Source: Antribacter gilvus
GTDB taxonomy: Bacteria > Actinomycetota > Actinomycetes > Actinomycetales > Cellulomonadaceae
Direction: 5' to 3'
NCBI RefSeq assembly: GCF_003946865.1
Contig: NZ_QXTH01000002.1
Location: forward strand, 434,001 to 498,000
DNA: 64,000 nucleotides
The notes under the pieces were generated by a model. It searched no databases. It was not told the DNA's origin and saw only the letters and a program-made list of their open reading frames with translations. How positions within the stretch are numbered: position 1 is the first letter of the stretch; every line of letters starts with the position of its first letter. This document shows, in pieces, positions 54,042 through 62,296 of this stretch. The position numbers and the translations under genes were made by a program.

Positions 54042-55283
54042 GTGACCGCCTCCCCCACCACGGTGGCACCGACGGTCGCGCCCGGTCGCCTGCGCTCCCT
54101 GGACGGCCTGCGCGGTGTCGCGGCGCTGGTCGTGGTGCTGCACCACACGCTGATGGTGCTGCCGCAGCTCGCGATGGTGCACCTCGGCCCGGTGCTCCCG
54201 GAGCCGGGCACGGCCGCGTGGTGGATCGTCAGCACGCCGCTGCGCATCGTGTGGGCGGGCCAGGAGGCGGTGCTGGTCTTCTTCGTGCTGAGCGGCTACG
54301 TGCTGACCGTGTACGCGCAGCGCCGGCTCGACGGCTCCCGTCCGGGCGCCGTCCGCGCCTACTACGTGCAGCGGCTCGCGCGGCTCTACCTGCCCGTGTG
54401 GGGCGCCGTCGCGCTCGCGCTGGCCGTCGCGCTGGCGATCCCCCGGGACGGTGGCGCGGCGAGCCTGTGGCTCGCCATGCACGCCGACCCGGACGCGCTG
54501 TCCGTGGTCATGGACCTGACGCTCCTGGGCGGGATCGGGCCCGCGTGGCTCGACAGCCCTCTGTGGTCGCTGGCCTGGGAGATCTGGTTCTCGCTGCTGC
54601 TCCCGGTGATGTGGCTGCTCGTGCGCCGGCTCCCCGTCCGTGGGCATGGCGGGGTGTGGATCATCCTGCTCGTCGCGGTGTCGGTCGCGGCCCCGCACCT
54701 GGGCCTGCCCGTCCCGCTCGCCCGGCCGCTGGAGTTCCTGCCGGTGTTCGGGATCGGCATGGTCCTCGCCCACGACTCCGACCGCCCGCACCGGGCGGCC
54801 GCCGCCGTGACGGCACGAGGCCCGTGGGCCTGGCCCGCGGTGCTGCTGCTGAGCTGGCTCGCGCTCGTGGCACCGTCGCCCGGCTGGGGGGCGCAGGGTC
54901 TCGTCCCGGGCCTCGCCGCCGACGCCCTCGCCCTCGCCGGTGTGGTCGGCCTCCTCGTGGCGGCGATGACCTGGGGTCCGCTGCTGCGGGCGCTGGAGCG
55001 CCGGCCCGCGCAGTGGCTGGGCCGGCGCTCGTTCAGCCTGTACCTGGTCCACGAGCCGGTGGTGGTCGCGCTCGCGCTGCTCACGGGTGCGACCGGCGCC
55101 GCGTGGGTGCTGTGGAGCACCGTCGCGGTGGTCGTCTCGCTCGCGCTCGCCGCGGGCTTCTTCCTTGCCGTCGAGCAGCCGGCCCTCGGCCTCTCCCGCT
55201 CCCTGGGCGAGCGCGCGGCGCTCAGGCCCGCGTACCCACCTTCGCCGCCGCGGCCACGTCCGCGAGGATCACGGCGTCGATGA
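54042..55283 (+). CDS. acyltransferase 3 family membrane protein
   Basis: The 413-residue integral membrane protein has around ten helices. It opens RSLDGLRGVAALVVVLHH, with the catalytic His in VVLHHT, and FFVLSGYVLTVYAQRRL follows. These are the marks of OafA/YrhL-type O-acyltransferases. Such proteins acetylate surface sugars or peptidoglycan. The GTG at 54042 has CAGGAG upstream. The 3' end overlaps the convergent mfd gene by 62 bp, and the last part (PPSPPRPRPRGSRRR) is low-complexity. The acceptor is unknown. Confidence 0.85.
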   Translation: MTASPTTVAPTVAPGRLRSLDGLRGVAALVVVLHHTLMVLPQLAMVHLGPVLPEPGTAAWWIVSTPLRIVWAGQEAVLVFFVLSGYVLTVYAQRRLDGSRPGAVRAYYVQRLARLYLPVWGAVALALAVALAIPRDGGAASLWLAMHADPDALSVVMDLTLLGGIGPAWLDSPLWSLAWEIWFSLLLPVMWLLVRRLPVRGHGGVWIILLVAVSVAAPHLGLPVPLARPLEFLPVFGIGMVLAHDSDRPHRAAAAVTARGPWAWPAVLLLSWLALVAPSPGWGAQGLVPGLAADALALAGVVGLLVAAMTWGPLLRALERRPAQWLGRRSFSLYLVHEPVVVALALLTGATGAAWVLWSTVAVVVSLALAAGFFLAVEQPALGLSRSLGERAALRPAYPPSPPRPRPRGSRRR

Positions 55284-58200
55284 GCTGGCGTGCCCACGCG
55301 AGCACCTCGGCGCCGCGCAGGGGGCGCCCGCCGATCCGCGCCGTCGTCGGGTACGGGACGAGGAACGCCCGGATGGCCGGCTTGAGGATCACGCCCGGGT
55401 AGAGGCGCTTGAGGCGCAGCTGCGCGGACTCCGGCAGGTCGACCGGGGCGAACCGGATGAGCTTGCCCTGCGCGGTGATGTCGGACAGGCCCGCGTCGCG
55501 GGCGTGGTTGCGGAAGTCGGCCACCTGGAAGAGGGCCTGGGCCACGTCGGGCAGGGCGCCGTACCGGTCCACGAGCTCGGCCCGCACCTCGTCGAGCGCC
55601 GCGGCGTCGCGTGCGGCGGCGATCTTCTTGTACGCCTCGAGGCGGAGCCGCTCCGTGGCGATGTAGGTCTCGGGGAGGTGGGCGTCGACGGGGAGCTCGA
55701 TCGTGACCTCCGGCTTTTCCTCCCCGCTGTCGCCGCGGAACGCCGCGACGGCCTCGCCCACCATCCGCACGTACAGGTCGAACCCGACTCCCGCGATGTG
55801 CCCCGACTGCTCCCCGCCGAGCAGGTTGCCTGCACCGCGGATCTCCAGGTCCTTCATGGCGATCTGGATGCCGGCGCCGAGGTCGGTGTGGGCGGCCATC
55901 GTGGCGAGCCGGTCGTGGGCGGTCTCCGTGAGGGGCCGCTCGGGCGGGTAGAGGAAGTACGCGTAGGCGCGCTCGCGCCCGCGGCCCACGCGACCGCGGA
56001 GCTGGTGGAGCTGCGAGAGGCCGAGCGCGTCCGCCCGCTCCAGGATGAGCGTGTTCGCGTTGGAGATGTCCAGGCCGGTCTCGATGATCGTGGTGCAGAC
56101 CAGGACGTCGAGCTCCTTCTCCCAGAACCCCCGGATCACCCGGTCGAGCTGGCCTTCGTTCATCTTGCCGTGGGCCACGCCGACGCGGGCCTCGGGCACC
56201 ATCTCGCGCAGGTGCGCGGCGGCACGGTCGATGGACTCGACCTTGTTGTGCACGTAGAAGAGCTGCCCCTCGCGCAGCAGCTCGCGGCGGATCGCCGCGC
56301 CGATCTGCTTCTCCTCGTAGGGCCCCACGTAGGTGAGGACGGGGTGCCGCTCCTCGGGCGGGGTCGCGAGCGTGGACATCTCCCGGATACCGGTGACCGC
56401 CATCTCGAGCGTGCGCGGGATCGGCGTCGCGCTCATCGCCAGCACGTCCACGTTGGTGCGCAGCTGCTTGAGCGTCTCCTTGTGCTCCACGCCGAACCGC
56501 TGCTCCTCGTCGATGATGACGAGGCCCAGGTCCTTGAACCGGACGGAGCCCGTGATGAGGCGGTGCGTCCCGATCACCACGTCCACGGTGCCCTGGCGCA
56601 GGCCCTCGACGACCGCCTCCGACTCCTTGTCGCTCTGGAACCGGGACAGGGCCTTCACCGTCACCGGGAAGCCGGCGTACCGCTCGGAGAACGTCTCGAA
56701 GTGCTGCTGCACCAGCAGCGTCGTGGGCACGAGCACCGCCACCTGCTTGCCGTCCTGCACCGCCTTGAACGCGGCACGGATGGCGATCTCCGTCTTGCCG
56801 TAGCCCACGTCGCCGCAGACCAGACGGTCCATGGGGACCGGCTTCTCCATGTCGGCCTTGACCTCGTCGATGGTGGCGAGCTGGTCGGGCGTCTCGACGT
56901 AGGCGAAGGCGTCCTCCAGCTCCCGCTGCCAGGGCGTGTCCGGGCCGAACGCGTGCCCCTGCGTCGCCATGCGCGCGCTGTACAGCTTGATCAGCTCCGA
57001 GGCGATCTCCCGGACGTGCTTCCGGGCCCGTGCCTTGGTGTTCTTCCAGTCGGCGCCGCCCATCTTGCTGAGACTGGGGGCCTCGCCGCCCGAGTACTTG
57101 GTCACCTGGTCCAGCTGGTCCGTCGGCACGAAGAGCCGGTCGCCCGGCTGCCCGCGCTTCGACGACGCGTACTCCAGCACCAGGTACTCGCGCGTCGCGG
57201 CGTTGCCGCCCGTGCCGAGGGTGCGCTGCACCATCTCCACGAACCGGCCCACGCCGTGCTGCTCGTGCACCACGTAGTCGCCGGCCTTGAGCTGCAGCGG
57301 GTCCACCACGTTGCGCCGCCGCGACGGCATGCGGCGCATGTCGCGCGTGCTGGTCCCGGCGCGGCCCGTCAGCTCCTGCTCGGAGAACACCGCCAGGCGC
57401 AGCTCGGGCGCGACGAAGCCCTTGCCCGCGGTGGCAGGCGCAACATGGACGATGCCGGACTCCACCTCTCCCGCCAGGCTCGCCTCGAGCCGGGCCGCGG
57501 TCCCGGCGGCGCTCAGCTGCTCGGTCATGCGCTTGGCCGGGCCATGGCCCTCCGTCGTGAGGACGAGGGTCCAGCCCGCCTTCTGGAGGGTCTGCACCTC
57601 GTCGAGCGCCCGCTGCAGGTCGCCGCGGTAGGACTCGACGTCGCGGGCGCCGATCGTGAACAGGGGTTCGCCGTCCAGGTTCGCGGCGCCCTGGGCGGGG
57701 TGACCTCCCTGGGCGGGCCGACCGCCCGAGGCGGCCGAGGCGCCGTCGGCCCCCGGGATGTCCGCGAGCTCCGCGTCCTGCGTGAACGACGAGAGGGTCC
57801 ACCAGCCGAGGCCGCGGCGCGCGGCGACGTCGCGCACCTCGGCGAAGGTGGCGAACGAGGCGGCGGACAGGTCGATCGGCGCCGCGCCGCCCGCGACCGC
57901 GCCCGACCAGGCCGCGGCGAGGAACTCCTCGGTGGTGGCGACGAGGTCGTGGGCCCGACGGCGCACCCGCTCGGGCTCGTTGACGACGAGGAGGGCGTCG
58001 TCGGGGACGAGCTCCAGGACGGGGACCATGTGGTCCACCAGCACCGGGGCGAGGGACTCCATGCCCTCGACGGCGATGCCGGCGGCGATGCGGTCGAGCA
58101 TCTCGACGGCGCCGGGGAGCTGCTCCACGAGGCCTGCGGCGCGCTCGCGCACGGCGTCCGTCAGGAGGATCTCGCGGCACGGCGGGGCCCAGAGGCCCTG

Positions 58201-58881
58201 GTCGGCGACCTCGAGGGACCGCTGGTGGGCCACCGAGAACCAGCGGATCTCCGTGACCTCGTCGCCCCAGAACTCGAGCCGGAGCGGGTGGTCCTCCGTG
58301 GGCGGGAAGACGTCGAGGATGCCGCCGCGCACCGCGAACTCTCCGCGTCGCTCCACCATGTCGACGCGGCTGTAGGCCGCGTCGGTGAGCCGCTGGGCCA
58401 CGTCGGTCAGGTCGGCGGTGCTGCCGGTCCCCAGGCTCACCGGCTCCAGCTCGCCCAGGCCGTCGACGACCGGCTGGAGGAGCGCCCGGACCGGCATCAC
58501 CAGGACCCGGATGGGGCCCGTCTGGGTCGTCTCGGTCGTGGGGTGCGCCAGGCGGCGGAACACGGCGATCCGGCGGGCGACCGTGTCGGCGCGGGGCGAG
58601 AGCCGCTCGTGGGGCAGCGTCTCCCATGCCGGGAGGACGGCGACGTCGTCGTCGTGGTCGTCGGGCAGGTAGGCGCGGATCGCCGTCGCGAGCTCGTCGG
58701 CCTCGCGGCCCGTCGCCGTGACGACCACCAGCGGGCGGCGCTGCGCGGCGGCCGCCAGGAGCGGCGGGCGCACGCCCGCGGGCCCCACCACGTCGGCCGC
58801 GCCCCGGACCTGGACGTGCTCGACGGCGGCAGCGGCGCCCGGGTCGGCGAGGAGAGCGGGCAGCAGGCCGGTGAGGTTCAT
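55222..58881 (-). CDS. mfd: transcription-repair coupling factor
   Basis: The 1,219-residue superfamily 2 ATPase removes stalled RNA polymerase at DNA lesions and recruits UvrA. Its UvrB-like N-terminal region ends near 350. The polymerase-interaction domain has DYVVHEQHGVGRF. The motor has Walker A GDVGYGKTEIA, DEEQRFG (Walker B) and SATPIPRT. The translocation motif RGRVGRG follows, and a C-terminal D7 domain binds UvrA-inhibiting surfaces. ATG 58881 has GAAGGA upstream. It converges on the acyltransferase. In other actinobacteria mfd lies close to mazG; here about 19 kb separates them. Confidence 0.97.
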   Translation of the reverse strand: MNLTGLLPALLADPGAAAAVEHVQVRGAADVVGPAGVRPPLLAAAAQRRPLVVVTATGREADELATAIRAYLPDDHDDDVAVLPAWETLPHERLSPRADTVARRIAVFRRLAHPTTETTQTGPIRVLVMPVRALLQPVVDGLGELEPVSLGTGSTADLTDVAQRLTDAAYSRVDMVERRGEFAVRGGILDVFPPTEDHPLRLEFWGDEVTEIRWFSVAHQRSLEVADQGLWAPPCREILLTDAVRERAAGLVEQLPGAVEMLDRIAAGIAVEGMESLAPVLVDHMVPVLELVPDDALLVVNEPERVRRRAHDLVATTEEFLAAAWSGAVAGGAAPIDLSAASFATFAEVRDVAARRGLGWWTLSSFTQDAELADIPGADGASAASGGRPAQGGHPAQGAANLDGEPLFTIGARDVESYRGDLQRALDEVQTLQKAGWTLVLTTEGHGPAKRMTEQLSAAGTAARLEASLAGEVESGIVHVAPATAGKGFVAPELRLAVFSEQELTGRAGTSTRDMRRMPSRRRNVVDPLQLKAGDYVVHEQHGVGRFVEMVQRTLGTGGNAATREYLVLEYASSKRGQPGDRLFVPTDQLDQVTKYSGGEAPSLSKMGGADWKNTKARARKHVREIASELIKLYSARMATQGHAFGPDTPWQRELEDAFAYVETPDQLATIDEVKADMEKPVPMDRLVCGDVGYGKTEIAIRAAFKAVQDGKQVAVLVPTTLLVQQHFETFSERYAGFPVTVKALSRFQSDKESEAVVEGLRQGTVDVVIGTHRLITGSVRFKDLGLVIIDEEQRFGVEHKETLKQLRTNVDVLAMSATPIPRTLEMAVTGIREMSTLATPPEERHPVLTYVGPYEEKQIGAAIRRELLREGQLFYVHNKVESIDRAAAHLREMVPEARVGVAHGKMNEGQLDRVIRGFWEKELDVLVCTTIIETGLDISNANTLILERADALGLSQLHQLRGRVGRGRERAYAYFLYPPERPLTETAHDRLATMAAHTDLGAGIQIAMKDLEIRGAGNLLGGEQSGHIAGVGFDLYVRMVGEAVAAFRGDSGEEKPEVTIELPVDAHLPETYIATERLRLEAYKKIAAARDAAALDEVRAELVDRYGALPDVAQALFQVADFRNHARDAGLSDITAQGKLIRFAPVDLPESAQLRLKRLYPGVILKPAIRAFLVPYPTTARIGGRPLRGAEVLAWARQLIDAVILADVAAAAKVGTRA

Positions 58882-59107
58882 GGAGGTCCTTCGTGGCTCG
58901 CGGGCGGCGGCGGGTGGCGGTGGCGCAGGTGACGCATGGGCGGCAGGTGGCGCGGGTGGCGGCAGGTGCGCGTGCGGCGGACGCACGACGGCGGGCCCAC
59001 CTCCCCTGGGCGGGGGTGGCGGGCTGGATCCAGGCTACCCCTCGGCTCCGACACGATGATGCCCGGCGTGTGGCGCAGTTCCCCGTATCCGCCTCGTCGG
59101 GCGCACC

Positions 59108-60586
59108 TCACTCACCCTGGTACAACCTGTCCAGATCGATCAGTTCGACGTCCTCACGGTGTCCTGCCGACTCTGTCAGCTCCTTCGTGAAGCCGGAGCG
59201 TGAGAACAACAGCAAGCGGACCTGGGTCGATGCCGTCGAGGGAGGCAGGAGCTCACGCAGATGGTCGAGCCGCGCCAGCTCGCCGTCCCCCACGGGCTTC
59301 TCCGTGGCCTTGGCCTCTCCGATGGCGAGGACCTTCCGGGCGCTACCTGGGAGGTCTTCGATCGCGACGACGTCAATCTCATGACCCGCCCGGTGCTCGA
59401 CACATGCGACGACGGCGGATCTCGCCTGGTTGGCAATACCGCCCAATGTTGTGGCACCGGCGTGCGCCAGGACCCACTCCCGGACCAGATCCTCGAGATG
59501 GGGGCCGTAGACCTTGCTCGTGATGGTGTCGGCGACATCACGCCAGACACGCAACCCGCCACGAGCCGCCAGGACCGCCTCGCGTGGGCGGATGACGAGC
59601 TGGTGGAACCGGATGACAGGCTCAGCGAGGCGGTACACCGGACGGCGCCCCCGCAGCGCGTCCTCCGACCGCGTCACCAGCTGAAGCTCTTCCAGGACGG
59701 TCAACGGGTGGGCAAGTGCCGCGTCGGGACGCTGCAGGATTCCAGCGATCTCACTGCGCTTAGCAGCACCATCTGCGACGGCACCCAGGACTGAGAAGTA
59801 CAAACCAGGGTCGGCAAGTCCGGGCTGTTCGTAGAGCAGCACGTTTCCCTCGCGGAAGAGCGCTGACGCGGGGTCGAGCAGACCGCCCGCGACCCACTGG
59901 TCGAAGTCCTCACGCGAAGGTACGCCGCCGCTCATGGCCTTGTACGCAGGAGTACCGCCGAGCAAGGCGTGAACCCGGAAGGCAACCTCAGGGTCGGCGA
60001 CGAGGTCCCAGAACTCGGCCGCCTCGCGAAACGTGAACGGCGGGACGATCAGTTCGAGCACGGCGCGTCCGCGCAGTGGCGCCGTCCCGACGAGCAGGCT
60101 CCGCATGGTCGTCAACGCACTACCGCACAGGATCAAGCGCGCCCTTCCCTTGCGAAAGGCGCGCTCTGTCGGCCCGATCGCAATCTGCAGGAGTGACGCC
60201 AACGATGGCTCGGTATCCAGCAGGAAGGGGAACTCGTCCAGGACAACCAGCGTCGGCTCGTCGCGGCGCTCACCGAGCCGCAGCAGTGCGTCGAACGCCG
60301 CCTGCCAGGTTGCGAACCGGACCGGGTCCGCGAGTCCGAGGTACTCCGCGTAGGCCGCGCCAAGCATCTGGAGGTTCTGCGCACTCGACTGCTGGGCGGC
60401 CGTGAACATGAACCCGCCAGTTCCGTGCGCGAGCAGGTCAAGCATGAAGGTCTTTCCCTGCCGCCGCCGGCCGTAGACCACGCCGAGCCGGGCTCCTTCA
60501 TCGGGGAGCTCGTAAAATCGCGTCAGGGCACCCCATTCACGCGCTCGACCGCTCAGCGCCGGAGGCTTCTTCGTAGTTGCAGGCAT
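59108..60586 (-). CDS. AAA ATPase with DUF234-like nuclease-type tail
   Basis: This 492-residue protein belongs to the archaeal-ATPase-like STAND/AAA group. Walker A is GRRRQGKTF (about residue 39), Walker B LVVLDEFPF, and LCGSALTTM is sensor 1-like. The winged-helix part is about 260-330. The C-terminal part holds EIDVVAIE...VLAIGEAKATEK, spaced like a PD-(D/E)xK nuclease D-x(n)-ExK. Such proteins are scattered in accessory regions and are suspected in defence or stress, without a proven role. The gene has no ribosome binding site and a dyad directly upstream, so it may be leaderless and self-regulated. Codon use seems less GC-rich than neighbours. Confidence 0.8.
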   Translation of the reverse strand: MPATTKKPPALSGRAREWGALTRFYELPDEGARLGVVYGRRRQGKTFMLDLLAHGTGGFMFTAAQQSSAQNLQMLGAAYAEYLGLADPVRFATWQAAFDALLRLGERRDEPTLVVLDEFPFLLDTEPSLASLLQIAIGPTERAFRKGRARLILCGSALTTMRSLLVGTAPLRGRAVLELIVPPFTFREAAEFWDLVADPEVAFRVHALLGGTPAYKAMSGGVPSREDFDQWVAGGLLDPASALFREGNVLLYEQPGLADPGLYFSVLGAVADGAAKRSEIAGILQRPDAALAHPLTVLEELQLVTRSEDALRGRRPVYRLAEPVIRFHQLVIRPREAVLAARGGLRVWRDVADTITSKVYGPHLEDLVREWVLAHAGATTLGGIANQARSAVVACVEHRAGHEIDVVAIEDLPGSARKVLAIGEAKATEKPVGDGELARLDHLRELLPPSTASTQVRLLLFSRSGFTKELTESAGHREDVELIDLDRLYQGE

Positions 60587-60595
60587 GGGTCTAAT

Positions 60596-60618
60596 GTAAC
60601 TCCAGTTATGGTAACTCC
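60596..60618. promoter_or_regulatory. GTAACTCC direct repeats and AGTTA-TGG-TAACT dyad
   Basis: GTAACTCC occurs at 60596 and 60611, a 15-bp period, and AGTTATGGTAACT (60604-60616) is a dyad. It is 10-32 bp from the ATPase start, where a promoter or operator is expected. The region is AT-rich against its surroundings. Confidence 0.45.
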
Positions 60619-60641
60619 GCTTGTCATAGGCCCCCCGGCGG

Positions 60642-62141
60642 TCACTCCACCGGCACGTCCGTCAGCCGCAGCGGCGCCGCACCCAGCGTGCTGCCCAGCT
60701 GGAGCGTCACCGTGTCCACGCCGGGCACGTCGGGGTAGATCGCCACGTAGGTGAGCGTCTGCCCGCCGTCGATGCGCCGCAGCGTGTCCGTCTCCCCCAG
60801 CGGGAACCACACGGGGCGCCCGCCCGCGGTCTCACCGGCCTGGTAGTCCAGCGGGTACACGGCAGTGCTCCCCGACAGCACCGACAGCGCCAGCGCGTCC
60901 TTCGGCGAGTCGTTGCCCTCGCCCCGGTACGACCAGAGCCCGTTGAGGAACGCCACCCCGAACACCGAGTCCTTTTCCTGGTCCAGGGCGGTGACCTGCA
61001 CCTCCACGACCAGGTGCCCCTCCACGCGGGTGGCCCGCGGCACCACCACCCGGTACGGGCGCGTGGCCTCGACCTCGACGCCCTCCGGCCCGGTCCCCGT
61101 CGGGCCGTCGTCGAACGGCGGCAGCTCGCCCGACGCCTCCACCGGCACCTCCGTCACCACCTCCGACGTCAGCGTGAGCGTCACCCGCCGGTTCAGCGCC
61201 CGGTTCGCGTCGCCGTCATTCGGCACGAGCGGCTCCGCCTCGCCCCGGCCCGAGGTGCGGACCGGGTAGTCGTCCATGTCGATGCGCTCGGCCAGCGCCG
61301 CCGCCACCGCCTCGGCCCGGCGCTCCGACAGGTCCAGGTTGTAGGCCTCGTCCGCCACGTCGTCGGTGTGTCCCACCACGTCAACGGTCCCGGGAGCCCG
61401 TCCGGCGAGGTGGGCGGCGGCCGCGTCGACGGCCGCGAGCGCCTCGGGCGCGAGGTCCGCCGAGTCGACGGCGAACAGCACGTCCGCGCCGAGCGTGACC
61501 ACGACCTGCTCGGTGGACGTCAGCGTCGACACCGCCCCGTCCAGCTCACGGGTGTACGAGTCGAGCGTCGCGACGGGCGCGTCGGCGACCTCGCCCAGGT
61601 CCAGTCCGGCGTCGGGCACCGCGTCGATGACCGGGATGTCCGGGAGGTAGGCGCCCGGGAGGAGGAGGCCGATGGTGTCGCCCTGCGGGGCGGCGTATGC
61701 CGAGGTGACGCGGAGGCCCTGGGCGGGGAGCTGCGCGGAGGGCTCGAAGGTGGTGACGGCGTCGCCGTCGGCGTCGAGGGCGACGCTGCTGACCGTGCCC
61801 CCGGGGAGGTCGACGAGGCGGACCGCACCGCCGGGGGTGGTCTGCACGCCGATCTCCGTGTCGAAGAGGTCGTGCACTGGCAGGTCGTCCGCCGACGGCA
61901 GCAGGTCGAGCGTCAGGACCGCGTGCTCGCCCGTCCGGACGACGGGGTGCACCTCGATGGTGACCTCGCCGCCGCCCGCCACGACGGTGGTGGTCGCGAC
62001 GACGTCGCCCGGGGCCGGGCCGGTCGGTGCGGTGGAAGGGCCGCTCGAGCCGGGGGCCGGCGTCGGACCGCCGGTGGCGGTGGGCGTGCAAGCGGTCAGG
62101 GCGAGGGCCGTGACCAGGGCGAGGACAGGGAGACGACGCAC
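60642..62141 (-). CDS. OmpA/MotB-domain lipoprotein
   Basis: The protein has 499 residues and a lipoprotein signal with ALALTAC (lipobox, Cys near residue 18). A Pro/Ser/Thr linker and a beta-rich N-terminal part follow. An OmpA-like peptidoglycan-binding domain (about 215-330) has LGADVLFAVDSADLAPEA, VDVVGHTDD, NLDLSERRAEAV, and ALNRRVTLTL, which anchor to diaminopimelate in wall peptide. A second beta-rich C-terminal region (about 345-499) is unassigned. GTG 62141 has AGGAG upstream. The Gram-positive cell places it on the outer face of the membrane, anchored to the wall. It is divergent from the amylase gene. Confidence 0.85.
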   Translation of the reverse strand: MRRLPVLALVTALALTACTPTATGGPTPAPGSSGPSTAPTGPAPGDVVATTTVVAGGGEVTIEVHPVVRTGEHAVLTLDLLPSADDLPVHDLFDTEIGVQTTPGGAVRLVDLPGGTVSSVALDADGDAVTTFEPSAQLPAQGLRVTSAYAAPQGDTIGLLLPGAYLPDIPVIDAVPDAGLDLGEVADAPVATLDSYTRELDGAVSTLTSTEQVVVTLGADVLFAVDSADLAPEALAAVDAAAAHLAGRAPGTVDVVGHTDDVADEAYNLDLSERRAEAVAAALAERIDMDDYPVRTSGRGEAEPLVPNDGDANRALNRRVTLTLTSEVVTEVPVEASGELPPFDDGPTGTGPEGVEVEATRPYRVVVPRATRVEGHLVVEVQVTALDQEKDSVFGVAFLNGLWSYRGEGNDSPKDALALSVLSGSTAVYPLDYQAGETAGGRPVWFPLGETDTLRRIDGGQTLTYVAIYPDVPGVDTVTLQLGSTLGAAPLRLTDVPVE

Positions 62142-62225
62142 CCCCGACTCCTACCACGGACCTGCCACGTCGCTGCATCACAGGCGCGGCGGGGTCTGGC
62201 ATGTTGCAGCCGGACTCTGTAACCT

Positions 62226-62264
62226 CTTGCAGCAAGATCCGGAAAGAGCCGTGCAACGATGCAC
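62226..62264. promoter_or_regulatory. CTTGCAGCAAG and GTGCA-ACGA-TGCAC dyads before the amylase
   Basis: CTTGCAGCAAG (62226-62236) is an exact 11-bp dyad, and GTGCAACGATGCAC (62251-62264) is an exact 5-4-5 dyad. TTGCAG also occurs at 62204. TTGCAAG/CTTGCAG motifs are typical of MalR/Reg1-type LacI repressors controlling amylase in streptomycetes. They lie 33-71 bp upstream of the ATG. Confidence 0.6.
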
Positions 62265-62296
62265 GTCCGCGCCGGGATTGCTCGTTAGGAGCCGCA

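Noticed and set aside
58882-59107. GC-rich repeats of GGCGGCAGGTGGCGC type upstream of mfd
   Set aside because: Low complexity and no coding or hairpin structure beyond what composition explains.
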